64,000 nt of DNA, from NCBI RefSeq assembly GCF_024211275.1, contig NZ_JAMLDX010000004.1, positions 62,001 to 126,000 on the forward strand, given 5' to 3'. This document shows positions 7,391 through 19,414 of this stretch, piece by piece (within the stretch, counting starts at the first letter, position 1; every line of letters begins with the position of its first letter). Origin of the DNA: Sphingomonas tagetis (lineage in GTDB: Bacteria > Pseudomonadota > Alphaproteobacteria > Sphingomonadales > Sphingomonadaceae). The notes under the pieces are model-generated. The model saw only the letters and a program-made list of their open reading frames with translations, was not told the origin of the DNA and did not search any database. Made by a program: the position numbers and the translations under genes.

Positions 7391-8098
7391 TTACTCGGCG
7401 TCGGTCGGACCAGCGGTCTCGGCCGGTGCGGCCTCGTCAGCCGGGGTATCGCCCTCGGCCGCGGCTTCGCCCTCGCCAGCTTCAGCCGCTGCTTCGGCTT
7501 CGGCGGCTTCGGCTTCCTCGGCCTTCAGCGCTGCCGGAGCAGCGATGGTGGCGATGGTGAAGTCGCGGTCGGTGATCGCGCTCTCGACGCCCTTGGGCAG
7601 GGTCACGGCCGAGATGTGCACCGAGCCGCCCAGGTCGAGACCGGCGAGCGAAACGGTGATCTCGCTCGGGATGTGCGCGGCGTCGCACACGATGTCGAGG
7701 TCGTGACGGACGATGTTGAGCACGCCGCCCTTTTCGAGGCCCGGCGAAGCGTCTTCATCGGCGAACATCACCGGCACCGCGACGGTGACCTTGGCGTGCT
7801 CCGAGATGCGGAGGAAGTCGATATGGACCGGACGGTCGGTGACGACGTCGAGCGCCACGTCCTTGGCCAGCGTGCGGATCGCCTTGCCACCCGCGCCCTC
7901 GATCATGATGACCGAGTTCATGAAGTGGCCGGTGTTCAACGCCTTGACGAGCGCGCGCTCCTCGAGGTGGATACCCAGCGGTTCCTGCTTGTTGCCGTAG
8001 ATCACGGCGGGGACGCGGCCTTCACGACGAAGCGCCCGGGAGGCTCCCTTGCCAACCCGGTCGCGCGTCTCGGCCGACAGCGTAAGCGTGTCGCTCAT
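7391..8098 (-). CDS. rplY: 50S ribosomal protein L25 (general stress protein CTC type)
   Basis: A 235-residue two-domain L25/TL5/CTC protein that binds 5S rRNA. The N-terminal domain ([32 protein letters not shown]) is the 5S-binding part. The middle domain runs through VHIDFLRI and [10 protein letters not shown]. The tail after about residue 190 is a low-complexity Ala/Glu-rich acidic extension, longer than in E. coli but usual in alphaproteobacteria. It is expressed as a unit ending at the terminator in the rplY-pth gap. Confidence 0.96.
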   Translation of the reverse strand: MSDTLTLSAETRDRVGKGASRALRREGRVPAVIYGNKQEPLGIHLEERALVKALNTGHFMNSVIMIEGAGGKAIRTLAKDVALDVVTDRPVHIDFLRISEHAKVTVAVPVMFADEDASPGLEKGGVLNIVRHDLDIVCDAAHIPSEITVSLAGLDLGGSVHISAVTLPKGVESAITDRDFTIATIAAPAALKAEEAEAAEAEAAAEAGEGEAAAEGDTPADEAAPAETAGPTDAE

Positions 8099-8204
8099 GT
8101 GTCGTTCCTATGCGCTAAATGGTTCAATTCCCGATCAGGCCTCCAGGGATGACCCTGACCGGAAGCGCGCGCCTATAGGGGAGGGGGCTGCAAGAGGCAA
8201 GCAA

Positions 8205-8327
8205 ATCCTCCCCCGCCAGGGGGAGGTGGCGCCGAAGGCGACGGAGGGGGGAGGATTCCAAACTTCCGTTGGGCTTCCGCCCCCTCCGACACGCTGCGCG
8301 TGCCACCTCCCCCTGGCGGGGGAGGAT
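8205..8327. repeat. Intergenic inverted repeat with 26-base arms
   Basis: Arms 8205-8230 and 8302-8327 are exact reverse complements; a second, shorter complementarity (CGGAGGGGG near 8242 with CCCCCTCCG at 8280-8288) lies inside. The element fills the gap between rplY and the TraB/GumN gene. I see no gene in 8099-8332 apart from this repeat. Its sequence resembles the CTCCCCC...GGGGGAG dispersed repeats common between genes in sphingomonads. Confidence 0.88.
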
Positions 8328-8332
8328 CAGGG

Positions 8333-9178
8333 CTAATAAGCCACCCGTTCGACCTTCAGCCCCTTTTCGGTCAGCAGCTCCTGCACGCTGCCCTTGCCGG
8401 CGAGGTGCCCGGCGCCGACCGCCATGAACACCGTGCCGGGCTGTTGCATGCGCCGCTGTACCCAGTCGGCCCAGCGCGCGTTGCGGCGGGCGATCAGCGC
8501 TTCGCCGATCTCGGGCGAGGCGGCCATGGCGCGGTTCATCTCGGCGCCGACAGTCTCCGCGTCGCCCGATCCCCAGGCTTCGACGAAGCGCTGGGTGCGG
8601 GCCGCGGTTTCGGGCAATTCCTTGACCGTCGCATCAAGCATCGCGCTCTGCGCCGCGCCGGACAGGCCGTCGAACAGCATCAACTGGCTGCGCGCGGTTT
8701 CGAGCGCATGCACCGGCTTGTCGGCGCTTTCGGCCGCCTCGTGCAGCGTCGCCTCGACTCCGGCATCGGCGCCATAGCCGGCCTTGGTCACCGCCAGCCG
8801 CGACAAGGTGAGCGCCGCCAGCCACGGCTCCTGCTTGTCGATCGCGCCTTTCGGCATGCCGAGCTGCTGCGCCGCCGCATCGACTTCGGCGGGGAAGGGC
8901 GGGCCGCCGCGCGTGCCCAGTTGCGCCGCCAGCGCCGAAATCGCCGCCGGGTCGGGCCGGGCGATCTCCATCACCAGCTCGTCGCTCACCTCGAACGCTT
9001 CGCTGATCCCGTCGTCGAACCAGTGGGTGCGCGGTTTCAGCACATGGACGGTGCCGAACAGATAGATCGTGGTGTCCTCGTCCTTGACCACCCACAGCGC
9101 CGGATCGGCCTCGTGCCCGAACAGCGAACAGCCGGTCAGGGAGAACGCGGCAGCTAGAGCTAAGAACCTTCGGACCAT
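8333..9178 (-). CDS. TraB/GumN family lipoprotein
   Basis: A lipoprotein of about 281 residues (lipobox LTGC, acylated Cys near residue 17) of the TraB/GumN group. The paired family motifs are visible: GTVHVLKP near residue 43 and VGAGHLAGKGS near the C-terminus, with conserved His residues proposed to bind metal in this erythromycin-esterase/TIKI-like fold. The start is ATG 9178, preceded by TTAAGG; upstream in-frame codons would bury the signal peptide. The family includes putative metalloproteases, but bacterial substrates are mostly unknown. It is divergent from glyQ. Confidence 0.87.
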   Translation of the reverse strand: MVRRFLALAAAFSLTGCSLFGHEADPALWVVKDEDTTIYLFGTVHVLKPRTHWFDDGISEAFEVSDELVMEIARPDPAAISALAAQLGTRGGPPFPAEVDAAAQQLGMPKGAIDKQEPWLAALTLSRLAVTKAGYGADAGVEATLHEAAESADKPVHALETARSQLMLFDGLSGAAQSAMLDATVKELPETAARTQRFVEAWGSGDAETVGAEMNRAMAASPEIGEALIARRNARWADWVQRRMQQPGTVFMAVGAGHLAGKGSVQELLTEKGLKVERVAY

Positions 9179-9258
9179 GACCTTAACCACAAGCCCATCA
9201 CCCACGCCGCGTCAACCGTAGTTGACCCATAACCCCCGTTTCGCCAAAGCCTCGCGCC

Positions 9259-10137
9259 ATGACCACGCCGCTCAGCTTTCAGGGCATGATCCTCAAGCTC
9301 CATGACTATTGGAGCCAGCGGGGCTGCCTGATCCTCCAGCCCTATGACATGCGCATGGGCGCGGGGACGTTCCACACCGCGACGACGCTGCGCGCGCTCG
9401 GGCCGGATCCGTGGAACGCGGCGTTCGTCCAGCCGTGCCGCCGCCCGACCGACGGGCGCTATGGCGAGAACCCCAACCGGCTCCAGCATTATTACCAGTA
9501 TCAGGTGATCCTGAAGCCTTCGCCGCCGGACCTGCAGGAGTTGTATCTGGGTTCGCTGGCCGCGATCGGCATCGATTTCACCAGGCACGACATCCGCTTC
9601 GTCGAGGACGATTGGGAAAGCCCGACGCTCGGCGCCTGGGGGCTTGGCTGGGAAGTGTGGTGCGACGGGATGGAAGTGACCCAGTTCACCTATTTCCAGC
9701 AGATGGGCGGGTTCGACTGCAAGCCGGTGTCGGGCGAACTAACCTATGGCCTCGAACGCCTCGCCATGTACATCCAGAACAAGGACAGCGTGTACGACCT
9801 CGCGTTCAACGATCCGGGCAACGGGGTCGGCTTCACCTATGGCGACGTGTTCCACGAGAACGAGGTCCAGATGTCGACCTGGAACTTCGAGGTCGCGGAT
9901 ACCGACACCCTGTTCGACGCGTTCAGGAAGGCCGCGGCCGAATGCGAGAACTGCCTCTCCCACGGCCTGCCGATCCCGGCCTATGAACAGGCGATCGAGG
10001 CGAGCCACATCTTCAACCTGTTGCAGGCGCGCGGCGTGATCTCGGTCGCCGAGCGGCAGGCCTATATCGGCCGCGTGCGCGATCTAGCCAAGGGCAGCTG
10101 CGCGGCCTGGATGGAAAAGAACGGGTGGGCGGCGTGA
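9259..10137 (+). CDS. glyQ: Glycyl-tRNA synthetase alpha subunit
   Basis: The 292-residue catalytic subunit of the bacterial alpha2beta2 glycyl-tRNA synthetase, which charges tRNA-Gly in the cytoplasm. It is highly conserved: [13 protein letters not shown] at the N-terminus, [32 protein letters not shown] and [20 protein letters not shown] (class II motif 3 region). Length and start are canonical. The last bases overlap the glyS start in a GTGA arrangement, so the two subunits are translationally coupled. Confidence 0.98.
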   Translation: MTTPLSFQGMILKLHDYWSQRGCLILQPYDMRMGAGTFHTATTLRALGPDPWNAAFVQPCRRPTDGRYGENPNRLQHYYQYQVILKPSPPDLQELYLGSLAAIGIDFTRHDIRFVEDDWESPTLGAWGLGWEVWCDGMEVTQFTYFQQMGGFDCKPVSGELTYGLERLAMYIQNKDSVYDLAFNDPGNGVGFTYGDVFHENEVQMSTWNFEVADTDTLFDAFRKAAAECENCLSHGLPIPAYEQAIEASHIFNLLQARGVISVAERQAYIGRVRDLAKGSCAAWMEKNGWAA

Positions 10138-12422
10138 GCGATTTCCTCCTTGAACTCCGCTCCGAAGAAATCCCTGCGCGGATGCAGGACAAAGCGCGCG
10201 AGGATCTCGCGCGGTTGTTCGCCGCCGAACTGGACAAGGCGGGCCTCAAGGCGGCCGAACTGGTCACCTACGCCACCCCGCGCCGCCTGACCCTGATCGC
10301 GCGCGACCTGCCCGCGCAGACGCAGGCGGTGAGCGAGGAGACGAAGGGCCCGCGCGTCGGCGCGCCGCCACAGGCGCTCGAAGGTTTTCTGCGCAAGGCG
10401 GGGCTGACGCAGGACCAGCTGGTCGAGCGCGACGGCGTGTATTTCGCGGTGATCGACAAGCCCGGCCGCGCCACCGCCGAAGTGCTGGCGCAAGCTATCC
10501 CCGCAATCGTCCGCGCCTTTCCCTGGCCGAAATCGATGCGCTGGGGCGAAGCCTCGGCCAGCACCGAAAGCCAGCGCTGGGTCCGCCCGCTGCAAGGCAT
10601 CGTCGCGCTGTTCGGTGACGATGTGGTGCCGTGCGAGGTCGCGGGCGTCGCGTCGGGCGCCGCGACGGTCGGCCACCGTTTTCACCACCCCGGCATCATC
10701 ACCATCGGCAGCGCCTCCGACTATGTCGAGAAATTGCGCGCCTGCCATGTCGTGGTCGATCAGGCCGAGCGCCGCAACATCATCGCGCTCGGCGCCAAGA
10801 TGGCCGCGAACAAGGCCGGGCTGACGCTGATCGAGGACGAAGGGCTGCTGATCGAGAATGCCGGCCTCACCGAATGGCCGGTGCCGCTGCTCGGCCGTTT
10901 CGACGAAGCGTTCCTCGACGTTCCGCCCGAGGTGATCCAGCTGACGGCGCGCGTGAACCAGAAATATTTCGTGTGCAACGATGCGAACGGGCGGTTAGCG
11001 AATGCCTTCGTCTGCACCGCGAACATCGACGCGGCGGATGGCGGCGCGAAGATCGTCGAGGGCAACCAGAAGGTGCTGGCGGCGCGACTGAGCGATGCAC
11101 GGTTCTTCTATGAGACCGACCTGAAAGTGCCGCTCGAGGAACAGGCCAAGAAGCTCGAGAAGATCGTCTTCCACGAGAAGCTGGGCACGGTCGCCGACAA
11201 GGTCGAGCGCGTTGCGAAGCTCGCCCGCTGGCTGGTCGAGGAGGGGATCGTTGCGGGTTCAAGTCCTGCCGGGGCTACCAGCCTCGCGGACCAGGCCGAA
11301 CGTGCCGCGCGCCTCGCCAAGGCCGACCTCGTTACCGGCATGGTCGGCGAGTTCCCCGAGCTGCAAGGCCTGATGGGCGGCTATTACGCCGCCGCGCAGG
11401 GCGAGGACCCCGCCGTCGCCGAAGCGATCCGCGATCACTACAAGCCGGTCGGGCAGGGCGATAAAGTACCGACCGCGCCGGTGACGGTGGCGGTGTCGCT
11501 GGCAGATAAGCTGGATACGCTCACGGGTTTCTTCCTGATTGATCAGCAGCCTAGTGGCTCACGCGATCCCTACGCGCTCCGCAGAGCTGCGCTCGCAATC
11601 GCGACTTTGCAGACTACGGGATCGCTACGGATGCCGTTGCTACCTATTTTCGCAAATGCCATCATTGGTTACGCTGAAACTGCGATCAATTGGGGTCAAC
11701 GGTCGCTGCCTGAAGCGCAGCGTCAAACAGCGAATCTCAACCGATGGACCGCAGTCCAGCAATTTGCGACGCAGACGGGATACGTGGGCCAAATACCGCA
11801 GCCGAGCATTGACGACGCCGGCATTAAAGCGGCGCACTCTTTGGCAATGGCAGTTCGGTTCGAGACGCCGGGCACGATGTTGGCGAAAATTCGTTCACTG
11901 ATCGAGTTCATGAGTGACCGCCTCAAGGTCCAGCAACGCGAAGCCGGCGTCCGCCACGACCTGATCGACGCGGTGTTCGCGCTCGGTGGCGAGGACGATC
12001 TCGTCCGCCTGCTCGCCCGCGTCCATGCGCTTCAGGCCTTCATGGCCACCGACGACGGCGCCAACCTGCTCGCCGGTTACAAGCGCGCCGCGAACATCCT
12101 CAAGAAGGAGGGGTACGCCACCCCAGACGAAGCGGGCGCGGTGGGAGAAAAACCACTTTCCTACACCCCCGAAACCGAGGAAGCTGCCCTCATCGCCGCG
12201 CTCGACGCCGCCGCGCCCAAAGCGCAGTCGGCCATCGATGCGGAGGATTTCGAAGGCGCGATGGCGGCACTGGCAACCCTCCGCGCGCCGATCGACGCGT
12301 TCTTTGACAAGGTGACCGTGAACGACTCCAGCGCGGCGAAGCGCGAAGCCCGCCTCGCGCTGCTCGCCCGGATGCGTGACGCCGTTCATCGCGTGGCGGA
12401 TTTCAGCCGGATCGAGGGCTGA
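10134..12422 (+). CDS. glyS: Glycyl-tRNA synthetase beta subunit, with expanded middle region
   Basis: A 762-residue tRNA-binding beta subunit. The start is GTG 10134, overlapping the glyQ stop, giving the canonical [18 protein letters not shown]. Family landmarks include the HD-domain part, [27 protein letters not shown] and the anticodon-binding end [20 protein letters not shown]. Two oddities are seen. Residues 374-382 are encoded by a segment with the exact form of a tRNA T-arm plus acceptor end and CCA. The stretch between ALRRAA and DRLKVQQ is about 110 residues rather than the few tens I recall for relatives, and is about 56% GC by hand count. The frame stays open, so the protein should be made. 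Confidence 0.95.
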   Translation: MSDFLLELRSEEIPARMQDKAREDLARLFAAELDKAGLKAAELVTYATPRRLTLIARDLPAQTQAVSEETKGPRVGAPPQALEGFLRKAGLTQDQLVERDGVYFAVIDKPGRATAEVLAQAIPAIVRAFPWPKSMRWGEASASTESQRWVRPLQGIVALFGDDVVPCEVAGVASGAATVGHRFHHPGIITIGSASDYVEKLRACHVVVDQAERRNIIALGAKMAANKAGLTLIEDEGLLIENAGLTEWPVPLLGRFDEAFLDVPPEVIQLTARVNQKYFVCNDANGRLANAFVCTANIDAADGGAKIVEGNQKVLAARLSDARFFYETDLKVPLEEQAKKLEKIVFHEKLGTVADKVERVAKLARWLVEEGIVAGSSPAGATSLADQAERAARLAKADLVTGMVGEFPELQGLMGGYYAAAQGEDPAVAEAIRDHYKPVGQGDKVPTAPVTVAVSLADKLDTLTGFFLIDQQPSGSRDPYALRRAALAIATLQTTGSLRMPLLPIFANAIIGYAETAINWGQRSLPEAQRQTANLNRWTAVQQFATQTGYVGQIPQPSIDDAGIKAAHSLAMAVRFETPGTMLAKIRSLIEFMSDRLKVQQREAGVRHDLIDAVFALGGEDDLVRLLARVHALQAFMATDDGANLLAGYKRAANILKKEGYATPDEAGAVGEKPLSYTPETEEAALIAALDAAAPKAQSAIDAEDFEGAMAALATLRAPIDAFFDKVTVNDSSAAKREARLALLARMRDAVHRVADFSRIEG
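11253..11280 (+). other. tRNA 3'-end-like segment embedded in glyS
   Basis: The bases form a 5-bp stem (11253-11257 with 11265-11269, one G-T pair) closed by the 7-base loop TTCAAGT. Next come a 7-base acceptor-like strand (11270-11276), a discriminator A and CCA (11278-11280). This is the invariant layout of a tRNA T-arm and 3' end. No matching 5' half (D-arm, anticodon arm) is present upstream, so it is a fragment, not a tRNA gene. It is translated in frame as AGSSPAGAT within GlyS. Confidence 0.7.
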
Positions 12423-12593
12423 GCCGGCTCGCGTTGGATGTCGTGACCTTTGGGACTTTTCGACTGGCCGCCGATTGCAGGCGGCCAAGCAAATCTAAAC
12501 CCTGACAACGGCGGACACCCCCTTTCGCCTTGTTCGCACCTGCGGTAGGGCGCGGCCCAAGCCGCGGGCGCGCGGGGGACGGAAGGGGTTCTA

Positions 12594-15268
<2,675 letters not shown>

Positions 15269-15272
<4 letters not shown>

Positions 15273-15814
15273 TCGGCGCGGCGGCGATCGTGCTTGCGGT
15301 TGCCGCCGTTCCGGCGCGTGAGATGAGTGCGATCGAACGGCTCAATGCCGAATTGCTTGCCAGCCCGACCGCGACCGCGGTGCTCGAACGGCGCTGCGCG
15401 GCGCTGGGGCTGGCCGATCCGCCGCGGGTCCATGCGGAAGTGAAGCGCGGACGCGTGCCGGCGAGCGCCTCACCATCGCGGACGCGGCTCGGCGTCGGCA
15501 AGGACGAGGTGCTGGGCTACCGCCGCGTCCGGCTGATGTGCGGGGCGACTGTCCTCTCGGAAGCGATCAACTGGTATGTCGCGAGCCGGCTGACGCCGGA
15601 GATGAACGCCGCGCTGGACGGTGGGGATACGCCGTTCGGCCGGGTGATCCTGCCGCTGCGGCCGTATCGGCGCACGCTGTCGGTCTGGACGGCCCGGCCT
15701 GGCCGGGTGAGCGCGAGCGGCGACGTCATACGGCACCGCGCGCTGGTGTTCGACGGGGCAGGGCGGCCGCTCGCCGAGGTGGTCGAACGCTACAAGCGTG
15801 TGCTGGTCGATTAA
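15269..15814 (+). CDS. Chorismate-lyase-like (UbiC fold) protein with signal sequence
   Basis: A 181-residue protein starting at GTG 15269 within the ppdK stop (GTGA), so translation is probably coupled. An N-terminal hydrophobic stretch (AAAIVLAVAAVPA) looks like a signal peptide. The core segment SEAINWYVASRLTPEMNAAL, then DTPFGRVILPLRPYRRTLSV, and HRALVFDGAGRPLAEVVERY near the end recall chorismate-lyase/UTRA-fold proteins. True UbiC is cytoplasmic and makes 4-hydroxybenzoate; export and low similarity argue that this is a paralogue of unknown role. Confidence 0.65.
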
Positions 15815-16053
15815 TCTTCGGGCGGCGTCTCATCGCCGCCGCCATCGCGCTCGCTTTCGAGCTGCCGGATGCGGTCGCGCGCCTTGACCAGCGCCTTTTC
15901 CATTTCCTTGCGGTATTTGGCGATGATCACTTCGCGCTCGCGGAATCGCTTCTGCCATTTGCGGCCGGCGTTGCTGTAGATGTCGCCGAGCAGCCAGCCG
16001 ACCGCCAGCGCAGCGATGACAAGCAACCATCCGAGAGGCGAGGTGAACGGCAT
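15811..16053 (-). CDS. Small single-pass membrane protein with coiled coil
   Basis: An 80-residue protein: one N-terminal membrane helix (SPLGWLLVIAALAVGWLLGD), then a strongly charged helical segment (about residues 30-70) likely to form a coiled coil, and an acidic tail. I do not recognise a named family. It ends in a TTAA palindrome shared with the stop of the convergent chorismate-lyase-like gene, and lies downstream of tadC on the same strand with a 41-base gap. Confidence 0.65.
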   Translation of the reverse strand: MPFTSPLGWLLVIAALAVGWLLGDIYSNAGRKWQKRFREREVIIAKYRKEMEKALVKARDRIRQLESERDGGGDETPPED

Positions 16054-16094
16054 CGAAACCCTATTGCCGCAGAATCCGGGGCTTAGCCAGCGAC

Positions 16095-17093
16095 TTACCC
16101 GGTCATCAGCGCGTCGTTGATCGAGCAGGCCGCGGGGCCGAGGATCACGACGAACAGCACCGGCAGGATGAACAAGATCAGCGGCACGGTCATGATCGCA
16201 GGCAGGCGCGCGGCCTTTTCCTCGGCGCGCATCATGCGCTCGTTGCGGAATTCGGCCGACAGCACGCGCAGCGCCGACGCCAGCGGCGTGCCGTATTTTT
16301 CCGTTTGAATCATGGTGGTTACGACGCCGCGGACCGAATCGAGATCAATGCGCATGGCCATATTTTCAAACGCCATGCGGCGGTCGGTGAGGAAGCCGAG
16401 CTCGATCGCGGTGAGCGAGAATTCCTCGCCCAGCTCGGGATAGGCCTTGCCCAATTCCTTCGACACGCGCGCGAATGCGGCATCGACGGTGAGTCCCGCT
16501 TCGGCACAAATGACGAGCAGGTCGAGCGCGTCCGGGATGCCCTTGCGGATCGCCGAGCTGCGCTTCTGGATCTTGTTCTTGAGGTACAGGTCAGGCGCCT
16601 TGTAGCTCAGGATGAAGGTGCCCGCGACGAGGCCATAGGCCTTGAGCGGGGTCCAGTCGGAGAACATCTCGGTCCCGTAGACGAGGAACAACGCCGTTCC
16701 GCCGAGCACGATCGGCAATACCAGCCGGCCGAAGATGACAGCGACGGCATATTCCTTCGAGCGGATGCCGGCCTGGAGCAGCTTGAGCTGCGCGTCCTTG
16801 ACCTGGCTTTCCTGCAGCACCTTGAGCGAGGACAGGAACGAGCGGATGCGGTCGGTCGTCTCGTTCTTCTGGACGAGCTTCGCGCGGCGCTTGCTGGTCG
16901 AGGCGGTGATGCCGGCCTTGAGCTGTTCGCGGCGGTCCTGCAACGCCTTGACGCGCTTCGCCATCGGGTCGCGCACCGAAGTCGCGGCATAGATCGCGAC
17001 GATCACGCAGAATGCGGCGACACCGGCCAGCAGCGTGCCGACGAACAGCACGTCGACGCCGAGGAGAGTAGGGCCTTCGGGGTTGGTCAGCAT
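16095..17093 (-). CDS. tadC: Tad pilus inner-membrane platform protein TadC
   Basis: A 332-residue member of the type II secretion F family, the polytopic platform protein of Tad/Flp pili. It has an N-terminal membrane helix (GTLLAGVAAFCVIVAIYAA), a central T2SSF domain with LDLLVICAEAGLTVDAAFAR, and C-terminal membrane segments ending PLILFILPVLFVVILGPA. It follows tadB by four bases in the cpa/tad operon and should pair with TadB in the basal body. Confidence 0.92.
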   Translation of the reverse strand: MLTNPEGPTLLGVDVLFVGTLLAGVAAFCVIVAIYAATSVRDPMAKRVKALQDRREQLKAGITASTSKRRAKLVQKNETTDRIRSFLSSLKVLQESQVKDAQLKLLQAGIRSKEYAVAVIFGRLVLPIVLGGTALFLVYGTEMFSDWTPLKAYGLVAGTFILSYKAPDLYLKNKIQKRSSAIRKGIPDALDLLVICAEAGLTVDAAFARVSKELGKAYPELGEEFSLTAIELGFLTDRRMAFENMAMRIDLDSVRGVVTTMIQTEKYGTPLASALRVLSAEFRNERMMRAEEKAARLPAIMTVPLILFILPVLFVVILGPAACSINDALMTG

Positions 17094-17097
17094 CGCA

Positions 17098-18075
17098 TCA
17101 GATCTCGAAATTGATCATCTTGGCCATGATGAAGGCGCCGATGGCCATCCACACGATGCCGCCGCCGCCAGCCACCATCAGCCGCTCGTCGATGAAGAAA
17201 TTCTGCATGTACGAGCCGTTGATGAACCAGATCAGCCCGAACACGATGAACGGCAGCGCGCCGATGATGTAGGCCGATGCCTTCGATTCTGACGACATCG
17301 CCTTGATCTTGAGCTTCATCTGCGAGCGCTTGCGCAACACTTCGGCGAGGTTGGCGAGCGTTTCGGCGAGGTTGCCGCCGGTCTCGCGCTGGATCGCGAT
17401 GGTGATGACGAAGAACTGGAATTCGGGCGTGCCGAGCCGGTCGGCGGTTTCCTGCAACGCCTGGTCGAGCGTGCGGCCGATCTTCATCTTGTCGGTGATC
17501 GAGCGGAATTCCTCGCCGACCGGGCCATCGACCTCGGCGCCGACCACGCCCATCGTCTCGGTGATCGGCAGGCCCGAGCGCAGGCCGCGAACGAGCAGTT
17601 CGATCGCGTCGGGGAATTTCTTGGTGAAGTCCGCGATGCGCTTGTTGATGAAGAAGCTGACCATCATGTGCGGGAGGCCCGCGCCGATGAACACGCCGAC
17701 GAGCAGCGCGAGCAGGAACGGCAGGCCCTGCAGGGCGAGCAGGCCGGTGATCACGACGGTCAGCCCGAGCGTGACCATGCCATATTGGCCGACGGTCCAC
17801 GGCTTTCCGGTCATCGCCAGCCGCTTGCCGAGCTGCGCCGGGTTGGGCAGCAGGCGTGCCGCGGCCCGGTCCATGTTGCTGCCGCCGCGGTTGGAGATCT
17901 TGCGGATCTGCGCCTCGACCGCGCCCGCGCCGACGACGCCGGCATGGCGGTCGCGCAACGACGTAAGGCGCCGCGACCCCGCCGCATTTGCCGAAGGACC
18001 GGCAAAGGCGAGGATCATCAGCGCCAGCACCAGGAAGGTGCCTCCGGACAGCAGGATCAGCGGCAAAGGTTCCAT
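17098..18075 (-). CDS. tadB: Tad pilus inner-membrane platform protein TadB
   Basis: A T2SSF-domain protein of about 325 residues, paralogous to TadC. It begins with a membrane helix (PLPLILLSGGTFLVLALMIL). The F-domain motifs LLVRGLRSGLPITETMG and ETGGNLAETLANLAEVLRKR are typical of TadB. C-terminal membrane helices follow. ATG 18075 is preferred over an in-frame TTG at 18093. Only about 50 bases separate it from cpaE, leaving no space for the tadA/cpaF ATPase gene that normally lies between them. Confidence 0.92.
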   Translation of the reverse strand: MEPLPLILLSGGTFLVLALMILAFAGPSANAAGSRRLTSLRDRHAGVVGAGAVEAQIRKISNRGGSNMDRAAARLLPNPAQLGKRLAMTGKPWTVGQYGMVTLGLTVVITGLLALQGLPFLLALLVGVFIGAGLPHMMVSFFINKRIADFTKKFPDAIELLVRGLRSGLPITETMGVVGAEVDGPVGEEFRSITDKMKIGRTLDQALQETADRLGTPEFQFFVITIAIQRETGGNLAETLANLAEVLRKRSQMKLKIKAMSSESKASAYIIGALPFIVFGLIWFINGSYMQNFFIDERLMVAGGGGIVWMAIGAFIMAKMINFEI

Positions 18076-18123
18076 GCCGTGCTTCGACTCCAAACGCGGG
18101 ACGGCCGGGATGCGGCCGCCGGT

Positions 18124-19413
18124 TTACTGTTTCTTCGGCAGCTTCAGGTTGAGCTTGGCGAACAGCGACATGCCCCGGCCGGCGGCGTCCGCCTTGGCCT
18201 TGGCCTTGCTCTTTTCCTTGCCCTCCTCACCGGCGTCGGTGAGCGCCACGACCTTCTCGGCGATCTCGGCCAGCGGGGCGAGGCCCTTCACGGCCTTGCC
18301 CGCTTCCGCGAGCGGCTTGCCGAGCTTGGCGGCCTGCACCGCGGTCTTCGGATCATAGGGCAGGACGTAATCGATGCGGCGCTCGATCGAGCCCTCGAAG
18401 TCCTTGCGGCTGATTTCGAGCACGCCGCTCGCGGGAACGCGGTTGGCGACCACGATCACCGTCGTGTGCGGTGCGTTGGACTTGAACCAGCTGAGGATGC
18501 GGATCGTGTCGCGCGCCGCGGCTAGCGTCAGTTCGGTGACCAGCACGGCTACCTGCACATCGGTGATGAGGTGCGGATAGTTGACCAGCATCGTGCGCGG
18601 CAGATCGATCACGGTGCATTCGAACGCGCCGCGAATTTCTTCCTGAAGCTGGAAGAAGGCCGCGCCGTCGGTCATCACCGGCGAGTTGATCGGCGCTTCG
18701 GCGGAGAGCACCGCGAGCTTGTCCGACGCCTTGACCATCGCACGTTCGATGAACAGCCCGTCGATGCGGCTCGGATTCTCGATCGCGTCGGTCAGGCCGC
18801 GGCCGGGTTCGAGGTCGAGCGCCAGCGCGCCGGTGCCGAAATGCACGTCGAGGTCGAGCAGCGCCGTGGTGCGGCCGCCCTTGTCGCTGGTCAGCCAGGC
18901 GAGCGAGGTCGCGATGGTCGATGCGCCGACGCCGCCGCGCGTGCCGATCACCGCGACCGCGCAATGCGGGCGTTCGGCGGAGGGATCGGCGCTGCCCTTG
19001 GGCGCGTTCAGCGTGGCATAGGCATGCGTGAAGGCTTCGCGCAGCATGTCCGGGTTGAGCGGCTTGAGCAGATAGTCCTGAATGCCCGACGCGACGAGGT
19101 CGCGGTAGAGGCGGACGTCGTTGACCTGGCCCGCCGCGATCACGACCGTGCCCGGCTCGCACACTTCGGCGAGCGCGTTGATGTCGTTGAGCGGGTCGCC
19201 GGATTCGGACAGGTCGACGAACAGCACGTTGGGGCTGGCCGAGACCGAGAGCGTCTGCACGGCATTGCGCAGCCCGCCCTTGTTGACCTTTTCGGGGTTC
19301 CAGCCCTGCTCGATGGCGATCGGGCGCAGCGCTTCGGCCGTCGTCTCGTCGCAGACGAAGGCGATGAACGGCTCGCGGTGCGCGGCACGGGGAGGATTGA
19401 AAGGCGCGTTCAT
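18124..19413 (-). CDS. cpaE: Tad pilus localisation ATPase-like protein CpaE/TadZ
   Basis: A protein of about 429 residues with an N-terminal receiver-like domain (atypical, about residues 15-140) and a ParA/MinD-like ATPase domain. The P-loop reads GTRGGVGAS: the signature Lys is Arg and the second Lys is Ala, a degeneration I associate with CpaE. DLDVHFGTGALAL is the Walker A' segment. The protein directs pilus assembly to its cellular site. ATG 19413 is used because it lies one base after the cpaD stop; an upstream GTG at 19425 would overlap cpaD. Confidence 0.9.
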   Translation of the reverse strand: MNAPFNPPRAAHREPFIAFVCDETTAEALRPIAIEQGWNPEKVNKGGLRNAVQTLSVSASPNVLFVDLSESGDPLNDINALAEVCEPGTVVIAAGQVNDVRLYRDLVASGIQDYLLKPLNPDMLREAFTHAYATLNAPKGSADPSAERPHCAVAVIGTRGGVGASTIATSLAWLTSDKGGRTTALLDLDVHFGTGALALDLEPGRGLTDAIENPSRIDGLFIERAMVKASDKLAVLSAEAPINSPVMTDGAAFFQLQEEIRGAFECTVIDLPRTMLVNYPHLITDVQVAVLVTELTLAAARDTIRILSWFKSNAPHTTVIVVANRVPASGVLEISRKDFEGSIERRIDYVLPYDPKTAVQAAKLGKPLAEAGKAVKGLAPLAEIAEKVVALTDAGEEGKEKSKAKAKADAAGRGMSLFAKLNLKLPKKQ

Positions 19414-19414
19414 A

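Noticed and set aside
11200..11280. A complete tRNA gene in glyS
   Set aside because: Only the T-arm and acceptor 3' strand are present; there is no anticodon arm or 5' acceptor partner upstream, and the region is conserved GlyS coding sequence.
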